From the NCBI RefSeq assembly GCF_022213065.1, contig NZ_JAKLJA010000021.1, forward strand, positions 62,001 to 126,000: 64,000 nt of DNA. Reading direction: 5' to 3'. The notes under the pieces were generated by a model that worked only from the letters and a program-made list of their open reading frames with translations, was not told the DNA's origin and ran no database searches. The DNA is from Paraburkholderia tagetis. GTDB lineage: Bacteria; Pseudomonadota; Gammaproteobacteria; Burkholderiales; Burkholderiaceae. Position numbers and translations under genes: made by a program. Of the stretch, positions 54,808 through 61,250 are shown one piece after another. Numbering within the stretch: position 1 is the stretch's first letter; each line of letters starts with the position of its first letter.

Positions 54808-55686
54808 ATGTCCAACGACGTTCGCCCACATCAGTACGTCCTGACCCTGTCCTGCCCGAGCGCCGCCGGACAGGTGGCCGCTGTCGCCAGCTTTCTGGAC
54901 GGCCACCATTGCTATATCGACGAGCTGACCGTCTTCGACGACGACATCAGCTCGCGCTTTTTTCTGCGCTGCGTCTTTCACGAAGTGATTCGGGGGACGA
55001 ACGGCGAGCTCGATCTCGCGAGCCTGCGCCAGGAATTCGAGCCCACGGCGCGCACGCACGAGATGACGTGGGCGATCCACGACCTGCAGGTCCGCCCCAA
55101 GGTGCTGATCCTGGTGTCGAAGCTCGAGCACTGCCTCGCCGACCTGCTGTTCCGCTGGCGCATGGGCGAATTGCAGATGGACATTGCGGCCATCGCCTCG
55201 AACCATGCCGATTTCGAACCGCTCGCCCGCCAGCACGGGCTGCCGTTCCGGCATCTGCCGGTCACGCCGGAAACACGCCAGCAGCAGGAAGCCGCGATCC
55301 TCGACCTGTTCGAATCGACCGGCTCGGAGCTGCTCGTGCTCGCGCGCTACATGCAGATTCTTTCCGACGAAACGAGCAAGCGTCTCGCCGGCCGCGCGAT
55401 CAACATCCATCACTCGTTCCTGCCCGGCTTCAAGGGCGCGCGCCCCTATCACCAGGCGCACGTGCGCGGCGTGAAGCTGATTGGCGCGACGGCGCACTTC
55501 GTCACCGACGACCTGGACGAAGGCCCGATCATCGAGCAGGAAGTGCAGCGCGTGGACCACACCTGCGACCCGGAGCGGCTGCTCGCCGTGGGCCGCGACG
55601 TCGAGTGCGTGACGCTCGGGCGCGCCGTGAAGGCATTTTTGGAGCGCCGCGTGTTCATCAACGACGGCCGCACGGTCGTGCTCTAA
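54808..55686 (+). CDS. purU: Formyltetrahydrofolate deformylase (second of two)
   Basis: A 292-aa paralogue of the purU at 37306. It has an ACT domain (LTLSCPSAAGQVAAV), the formyltransferase domain with INIHHSFLPGF, and DEGPIIEQEV. The two proteins are clearly different in the N-terminal half, so this is not a recent duplication; one may be the general copy and the other the methylamine copy. It is followed by the convergent small 84-aa gene and then the GlxA-type regulator. Purine synthesis and one-carbon balance are its likely roles. Confidence 0.93.
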   Translation: MSNDVRPHQYVLTLSCPSAAGQVAAVASFLDGHHCYIDELTVFDDDISSRFFLRCVFHEVIRGTNGELDLASLRQEFEPTARTHEMTWAIHDLQVRPKVLILVSKLEHCLADLLFRWRMGELQMDIAAIASNHADFEPLARQHGLPFRHLPVTPETRQQQEAAILDLFESTGSELLVLARYMQILSDETSKRLAGRAINIHHSFLPGFKGARPYHQAHVRGVKLIGATAHFVTDDLDEGPIIEQEVQRVDHTCDPERLLAVGRDVECVTLGRAVKAFLERRVFINDGRTVVL

Positions 55687-55687
55687 C

Positions 55688-55942
55688 TCACCCTTGATGA
55701 CGGCGCTGGGCCTCCTGAGCGAGGCTGGCCAGCGCCGCCTCGCTCAACTTCCCGGTCACGCGCCGCGCATAATCGTGATGCCGCCCTTCCAGCGTCGCGC
55801 CCAGGCACCGCGCGCGCAGATAGCGCAGCAAGCCGATGCGCTGATGCCCGCGCGCCATGCTCTGTTCGAGCAGGGCGAGCGCAGCGGCGGCGTCGCCGTG
55901 GCTGGCGCGCTGGTTGAGCTCGACGGTTTTGGTGCGCGGCAC
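55688..55942 (-). CDS. Small protein, unknown, paralogue of the 47213-47494 protein
   Basis: About 84 aa if it starts with the GTG at 55942; a GTG at 55951 is also possible. The frame is open further upstream, but that part looks like random high-GC translation. It shares SMARGHQRIGLLRYLRAR and further parts with the small protein beyond the GcvT-like gene. It converges with purU2, their stops being 1 base apart. No known domain. Confidence 0.6.
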   Translation of the reverse strand: MPRTKTVELNQRASHGDAAAALALLEQSMARGHQRIGLLRYLRARCLGATLEGRHHDYARRVTGKLSEAALASLAQEAQRRHQG

Positions 55943-55951
55943 GTGCGACAC

Positions 55952-56341
55952 GGTAAAGGACCTTTTCGCTTGAATCGGCGGGGATCGGCTGGAATCGACC
56001 GGAATCGACGGCGGAGTCGACGGAAACTGGCTTGAATCTGGCTCGAATCCGGCTTGTTCGGGCCGGCGCGCGGCACCCGCCGCCACGCCACGCCGAGTTT
56101 CGCCAACGCAGCCGCGAGCCGATAGAACAAATGCGCCGAGGCCGCGGAACGCCGTCGCCACGGGCCGCGCCATGGCCGCCTGATTTCGCTTTGACGCAGA
56201 TAGCTGACGCATAAGTACAAGTGCCGGAGCGCCGGATAAGCGACGCTTGAGCGGACTGCATCGCCGCGGGTTTTGCGTATCCGGGCCGCAGACGTCCTTC
56301 GCATGCGCGCCGCGCATGAGCTTTCCGAGCCACCCGCCGCC
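55952..56341. other. 390-base gap upstream of the GlxA-type regulator
   Basis: No supported gene. At about 55971-56060 there are degenerate ~10-base repeats built on GGAATCGAC. Promoters for the regulator and the small minus-strand gene should be here, but none is clear. Confidence 0.5.
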
Positions 56342-57454
56342 ATGTCCGACCCGCTACCGATCGTTCCCTCGCCCGACGTCCAGCCCAAGGAGCGCATCCG
56401 CTTTGGGATCGTGCTGCTGCCCAATTTCACGCTCACCGCGTTTTCGGGTTTCGTGGACATGCTGCGCCTCTCGGCCGACGACGGCGACTACAGCAAGCCC
56501 GTGCGCTGCTCGTGGCGCGTGATCGGCGAGACGCTCGCGCCGGTGCGCGCGAGCTGCGGCATCCAGGTCACACCATGGGAGACCTTCGAGGACGCCGAGC
56601 CCGTCGACTACCTCGTGGTCGTGGGCGGCCTGCTGCATTCCGGTCCGCAAGCCAGCGAGGAAACGCTGCGCTACATCCGCCGCGCGGCGGCGGGCACCAC
56701 CACGGTCGTGGGCATCTGCACGGGCGTCTTCGCGATGATGCGCGCGGGCGTGCTCGGCGATCACCGCATCTGCGTGAGCTGGTTCCACTACTGGGACTTT
56801 ATCGAGCGCTTTCCCACTGTGAACGCCGATGCCATCGTCGCCGACCGGCTCTTCGTGATCGACCGGCGCCGCATTACCTGCTCGGGCGGGCGGGCGTCGA
56901 TCGACGTGGCCGCCGCGATCCTGCTGCGCCACTTCGACCACGCGACGGTGCAAAAGGCCCTGCGCATCCTGCTGGTTGGCGAGATGCAGAAGGGCAATGC
57001 GCCCCAGCCGCATCCGCCAGGCCTGGAGCCCGCGACGCATCCGAAGGTCAAGCGCGCCATCCTGCTGATGGAGCAGCAGGTGGGGCGCAATATTCCGCTC
57101 GAAGAGCTCGCGTGCAAGCTCAATCTCTCGCCGCGCCAGCTCGAACGGCTCTTCAAGGCCGAGACGGGCAAGAGCCCGCGTGCGTTTGCTAATGTGCTGC
57201 GTTTGCGTACTGCTGCCTGGTTGCTTACTAGCTCGGACCGCACTGTGGCGGACATCGCATCGAGTTGTGGATTCGCGGATGCCTCGCATCTGGGGCGGGA
57301 ATTCCGCAAGCAGTTCGGGGTGCCGCCGATCATGTTCCGCGAGCAGCGCAGCGGGCAAGAGCCTTCGCAGATGGCGGATCTTGATGCGTTCTTTCGCACT
57401 GAACGGATCGTGGTGGGTGAGGCAAGCGTGGCTGCTTCTGCTTCGTTGCATTAG
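56342..57454 (+). CDS. GlxA-family transcriptional regulator (DJ-1/PfpI plus AraC HTH)
   Basis: A 370-aa regulator starting MSDPLPIVPSPDV. Residues ~20-200 form an amidotransferase-like DJ-1/PfpI domain (FGIVLLPNFTLTAFSGFVDMLR, and GICTGVFAMMRAG with the nucleophile-elbow Cys). The last ~110 hold two AraC helix-turn-helix motifs (IPLEELACKLNLSPRQLERLF, and TVADIASSCGFADASHLGREF). Relatives such as GbdR, SouR and ArgR respond to glycine betaine, sarcosine or arginine. That fits control of GcvT-like or purU genes nearby, but the target is not known. Confidence 0.87.
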   Translation: MSDPLPIVPSPDVQPKERIRFGIVLLPNFTLTAFSGFVDMLRLSADDGDYSKPVRCSWRVIGETLAPVRASCGIQVTPWETFEDAEPVDYLVVVGGLLHSGPQASEETLRYIRRAAAGTTTVVGICTGVFAMMRAGVLGDHRICVSWFHYWDFIERFPTVNADAIVADRLFVIDRRRITCSGGRASIDVAAAILLRHFDHATVQKALRILLVGEMQKGNAPQPHPPGLEPATHPKVKRAILLMEQQVGRNIPLEELACKLNLSPRQLERLFKAETGKSPRAFANVLRLRTAAWLLTSSDRTVADIASSCGFADASHLGREFRKQFGVPPIMFREQRSGQEPSQMADLDAFFRTERIVVGEASVAASASLH

Positions 57455-57467
57455 GGGCTGTTTTTTT

Positions 57468-57554
57468 CGCGTTTTCTTGTTTTCGTGTCGGTATGCAAGC
57501 GTTGCCCCGCACAGGGGCAACGCTAATAGACCACCACGAACACAAGGAAACGCG
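57468..57554. repeat. 87-bp collapsed copy of the palindromic element, copy E
   Basis: Only the two outer ends remain, joined at the CCCC-GCACA-GGGG region, giving a 10-bp perfect stem (57499-57508 with 57514-57523) inside a longer palindrome. It looks like an internal deletion of the 562-bp unit. It lies between the converging regulator and tssJ. Confidence 0.85.
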
Positions 57555-57630
57555 AAAAAACCAGGCTCCGCAAACCAGCAAAATGCACACCTTCACTGCC
57601 GACGTTCACCACTAACAGGCTCAGCCCTGT

Positions 57631-58164
57631 TTAAATGCCAACCAGCACCAGCTCACTACCACTAACCTCGATCTTTACAGGGTCCGTCCTCTTCCATTGC
57701 TTCTTCGGGATCACCAGCTTCCAGGTCCTGCCCTGCACCGGCTCACGAAAGAACGCCACCACCCCCACAACCTGCGCATCCGGGCTCATCGGCTCGGCGA
57801 TGCTTGCGCTCGCCCCCGGCTGCAACACAACGTCCTTTGTAGCCAGCAGGTCCGCCTTGAGCAAATTCAGATCGTCCGATTGCAACTGCATATAGTTCAG
57901 TTGTGCAAAGGTATTGGCATCCTTGAGCTGATAAAACCTCACGACCATCGAGAGCGATTTCCCTTGTGCGTCGGCATTGAGCGACGCGCGACCCTTGAGG
58001 TCCACGCTCATCGTCTTGACCCGGGTCGTGAAGACCCACTTTGCAGCATTCACGACACCATCGCCCACCGCCTGGGCAACTCCGCAGCCGGCCGTGGCCG
58101 CAGTCAGCAATACCGCCATCGCCAAGGTTGCGTGTCGTGCCGCGCGTTTCGTTCTTGCGTCCAT
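57631..58164 (-). CDS. tssJ: Type VI secretion lipoprotein TssJ
   Basis: A 177-aa lipoprotein. The start MDARTKRAARHATLAMAVLLTAATAGC has a basic stretch, a hydrophobic core and a TAGC lipobox with Cys27 (mature GVAQAVGDG). TssJ is the outer-membrane anchor of the type VI membrane complex and binds TssM. FYQLKDANTF and the end EVSGSELVLVGI are typical of the VasD/TssJ family. An ATG at 58218 is possible, but the one at 58164 gives a better signal peptide. It follows tssG by 50 bases. Confidence 0.88.
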   Translation of the reverse strand: MDARTKRAARHATLAMAVLLTAATAGCGVAQAVGDGVVNAAKWVFTTRVKTMSVDLKGRASLNADAQGKSLSMVVRFYQLKDANTFAQLNYMQLQSDDLNLLKADLLATKDVVLQPGASASIAEPMSPDAQVVGVVAFFREPVQGRTWKLVIPKKQWKRTDPVKIEVSGSELVLVGI

Positions 58165-58214
58165 TTCGAAAATGCCTTTGTTCCCTTGGTTTCTTGTGTT
58201 TATTTTGCTGCCCT

Positions 58215-59363
58215 TCATGCCCGTGCTTCCCCGGCCCCATTCCAGCGCCCGAGTTGCACGCGCGTGACGCTTGCCACCGCATCAACAGCGGGGCCGGCCT
58301 GCGCTTCCAGTTGCACGGTAAAACCCAGGTTCGCGTGACGCGGCTCCAGCACGGGCTTAGGCATGAGTTCCGCACGCACGTGCATCTCCAGATCCGCTTC
58401 GCTTTCGTAGCCTAGATAGAACCGCAACAGCGCCATGACCTCGCGATGGACGGGTTGTCCCGGCACGAGAGAAAGCACGGTTTCACGCGAATCTGGCGTG
58501 ATCACGACCCGTACCACGTTCGCACGGTCGTAGAAGCCTCGGCCGAGCAGACACTGCTCCCCGAGCGCGGCGGGTTCCACCTCGTCGACTTCACGCCAGA
58601 CCGGGTGAAATTCCTCAACGGCGATCGATGCGTCCGCAACGGCATATCGCAGCACGCCTGCGAGCCCTTCTGCCGTGCGCGTCTTCTGCATAGCGAGCCC
58701 GAGCATCGACAGCAGACGGCGCTTGTCGGCCACGTTCGCGAGTCCCGGGCGTGCACTGGCGGATGCGCGTTCCTCGCCGAGCGCGGGCGCGGACAGTTTG
58801 GGATTGGAGACGGCGGCGCGCGTCGGCGTACCGAATCCGAAACCGGCGAAGCTGAGCAAATAGCGCGATACCGGGTCCGTGCCGTCGCGTCTGAACCCGA
58901 CTGGGTAGCGGTACTTGCGCGCAACGCGGTAGAACTGCGTGATGACGCGGTGATGAAAAAGATCGAGGAACGCGGCCAGGGGCTCCGCCCCATCGCGGTT
59001 CAACACAACCTCGTCGACGAAATACGCAGGCATGCGCGCATCCACGCCATAGAGCCCAAGGAATGTCGTGATCACCGACGCAGGCGCTGCCGGATTGCCG
59101 GTGTCGTATCTGACCGCGTCGATCTCGCGGCCCGGGAAACCCAGTTGCGCGCGCGAACGGAACCGGACCGGGTCCGTGAACGGCGAATCCGTTGTTCCCA
59201 GGGACGGCTTATCCGGTGCGGCCATGTCGAGCAGTTCGCAGAAGCGGATGAAATTCATCCGCGTCGCCTGATCGAGTAACGCGGGCAGCAGCGGCGAAAC
59301 CCGTGCCGAAACCCGTGGCGAAACGTTTGCCGATGCGGCCGCGGGCATCCTGGGTGCGTTCAA
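58215..59363 (-). CDS. tssG: Type VI secretion baseplate protein TssG
   Basis: A ~382-aa baseplate protein (VasB/ImpH family). Characteristic segments are MNFIRFCELLDMA near the start, LGLYGVDARMPAYFVDEVV, and FLDLFHHRVITQFYRVARKYRYPV. The start is uncertain: TTG 59363 overlaps the tssF stop and has a GAGGGGG site, GTG 59396 has none, and ATG 59348 lies a little further on. TssG forms the wedge of the baseplate with TssF, TssE and TssK. A low-complexity VSPRVSARVSPLL stretch is near the N-terminus. Confidence 0.9.
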   Translation of the reverse strand: MNAPRMPAAASANVSPRVSARVSPLLPALLDQATRMNFIRFCELLDMAAPDKPSLGTTDSPFTDPVRFRSRAQLGFPGREIDAVRYDTGNPAAPASVITTFLGLYGVDARMPAYFVDEVVLNRDGAEPLAAFLDLFHHRVITQFYRVARKYRYPVGFRRDGTDPVSRYLLSFAGFGFGTPTRAAVSNPKLSAPALGEERASASARPGLANVADKRRLLSMLGLAMQKTRTAEGLAGVLRYAVADASIAVEEFHPVWREVDEVEPAALGEQCLLGRGFYDRANVVRVVITPDSRETVLSLVPGQPVHREVMALLRFYLGYESEADLEMHVRAELMPKPVLEPRHANLGFTVQLEAQAGPAVDAVASVTRVQLGRWNGAGEARA

Positions 59364-61171
59364 AACGGTGCCCCCTCGCCCTTCGTTTCGGGCCACTCGA
59401 TACGGCGTCCGGTTGGCTGGCTCACGATCACGAGCTTCGTGTACAGATTCAGCGTTGCGTAGAGGCCCAGGAAGCGGTTGAGCATGCTGCCGAAGAGTTC
59501 GAGATCCCCATCGCCGGCGAAGCGTCCGGCATCGAGCGTCACGGTGATTTCGACCCCGCGCATCAGCCCGCCCATCACGAGCTTGCTGAGCGGCCGGTGC
59601 TGCACGTGGGTGATGGCCTCGATGCGCCGGCGGTTCAGTTCGCCGTCGGTCCAGTCATAGAGCGCGAGCGAGCCGCGCAGGATCTCCGCGTCGAGCAGCG
59701 ACAGGTAGTTCGGCGCAAGATGCGAGAGCACACGCCACTGGAACCGGTCACCCGTGGGCGGATAGACCGGGAGCGTCGGCGCAGTCAGGTTGCGTACCGC
59801 GCCGATATTGGTGAAGCCGCCGCGCATGCGCGTAATCCCCGCTTCACGCAGGGCCTGGCGCGGCAGCATGCCGTTGGTTCCGGTCACCGACAACGTCAGC
59901 GTTTCGGTGAGCAATGTGCTGGCCTGATCCCACGCGTGGCCGCCGAGCACGATCCACGTATCGAACCGGCCAGACGGGCCGCGTCGCATGCGAGTGTGAT
60001 AGTAACGCTCGGGCATTTCGTGGCGCAGCATGCCGCCACGATGCCGGAATGCGGCGAAAGGCACATATTCGAAGCGGCGGCCGCGCTCGAAATACTCCAC
60101 GCCATCGACCGAATAAATGTCGATGAGCGACGCGTGCTCGGTGCGCGCGCGCACCCGATATTCGGTCTCGTGCTGCGTGACCGTCACGGGATCGGCGCCG
60201 ACTGCGAAGAGATTGATAACCGGTGTGCAATAGAGACGGATATTGTCCGCATTGAAGCGCATGTCGTCCGGCCAGGGACGCTCGAGCACGACTTCGACAT
60301 CGAGCGACGTCGCCCACGCGGGGATCGCCTGCATATCGAGGCCGAGGAGGTCGACGAACATGAACTTTTCGGGGAACGTAAAGTACTCGAGCAGCAACTG
60401 GTAGCCGCCAAACGTGTTGTCGGCCTTGGGCCAAAGACGTTCTTCGGCAGCCAGCCCGGCCGGCGCGAGACGCAGGCCCGGCATGGCGACCGGTGCACCG
60501 GGACGATCTTCAGGCCAGCCCGGCACACGCACCTGCATCGCCACGGGTTTGGCGGTCAGTGCGGCGTAAAGCGAAAGCGCAACGGGCCGGTCCGCGTTCA
60601 GGTACAGGCGCAAACGCGGCACTTGCAGCCGCTCGCGCTCCGCCTGGCTCTGAATGGCCAGACGCAGGCTGATGACGGAGCGTCCGTCCTCGCGCGCGTA
60701 GACGCCCGCTTCGCTCAGGGCCAGCGGATACAGGTCGACCGCCTGGGTGGTGCGATACACGCACTCGATCACGGCATCGCCCGCACTGGCGCCGGTCCCC
60801 ACGGGATCGGAAGTGGCTTCCAGACCCGCCTCGAGCGTTTCGTGCTTCTGCAACGCGCCGGCTTCGGGAATGAGTTCGAGGATGGCGAGCGAGGGAATCA
60901 TGCGCAGATAGTGCGGCCATAGCATGCTCACGAGACCCTCGGTCAACTCGGGCAACTCGTCGTCGAGCTTGTGACGCAGGCGCCCCATCAGGAAGGCAAA
61001 GCCTTCGAAGAGCCGCTCGACATGCGGGTCGCGCTCGCCCACGCGGTCGAGGTCCAGTTCGCGCGCGCGATCGGGGAACGCCTGTGCGAATTCCTTCCCA
61101 GCTTCGCGCAGATAGCGCATTTCCGCCTCGTAATAGCGCAGGATTTCGTTATCACGGGTTGGATCGGTCAT
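59360..61171 (-). CDS. tssF: Type VI secretion baseplate protein TssF
   Basis: A 603-aa protein with the family start ILRYYEAEMRYLREAGKEFA followed by FAFLMGRLRHKLDDELPELTEGLV, and conserved DLYPLALSE. The ATG at 61171 has an AAGGA site. TssF pairs with TssG in the baseplate wedge and contacts the sheath base. It lies 79 bases after tssM and overlaps tssG. Length agrees with the family (about 590-630 aa). Confidence 0.93.
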   Translation of the reverse strand: MTDPTRDNEILRYYEAEMRYLREAGKEFAQAFPDRARELDLDRVGERDPHVERLFEGFAFLMGRLRHKLDDELPELTEGLVSMLWPHYLRMIPSLAILELIPEAGALQKHETLEAGLEATSDPVGTGASAGDAVIECVYRTTQAVDLYPLALSEAGVYAREDGRSVISLRLAIQSQAERERLQVPRLRLYLNADRPVALSLYAALTAKPVAMQVRVPGWPEDRPGAPVAMPGLRLAPAGLAAEERLWPKADNTFGGYQLLLEYFTFPEKFMFVDLLGLDMQAIPAWATSLDVEVVLERPWPDDMRFNADNIRLYCTPVINLFAVGADPVTVTQHETEYRVRARTEHASLIDIYSVDGVEYFERGRRFEYVPFAAFRHRGGMLRHEMPERYYHTRMRRGPSGRFDTWIVLGGHAWDQASTLLTETLTLSVTGTNGMLPRQALREAGITRMRGGFTNIGAVRNLTAPTLPVYPPTGDRFQWRVLSHLAPNYLSLLDAEILRGSLALYDWTDGELNRRRIEAITHVQHRPLSKLVMGGLMRGVEITVTLDAGRFAGDGDLELFGSMLNRFLGLYATLNLYTKLVIVSQPTGRRIEWPETKGEGAPF

Positions 61172-61250
61172 AGTGCGAATTCCTTGACTGGCCATGCACG
61201 GGCTCTTCCTGCGGACGCGCTGAAACGGCCGCTTTGCGGATCACGATGAA

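Noticed and set aside
55943..56317. N-terminal extension of the small 84-aa protein to over 200 residues
   Set aside because: The extension looks like random Arg/Ala-rich translation, and its paralogue is only 93 aa long.
57499..57523. Copy E stem as a Rho-independent terminator
   Set aside because: No T run follows the stem on either strand within the usual distance, although a terminator role together with Rho is not excluded.
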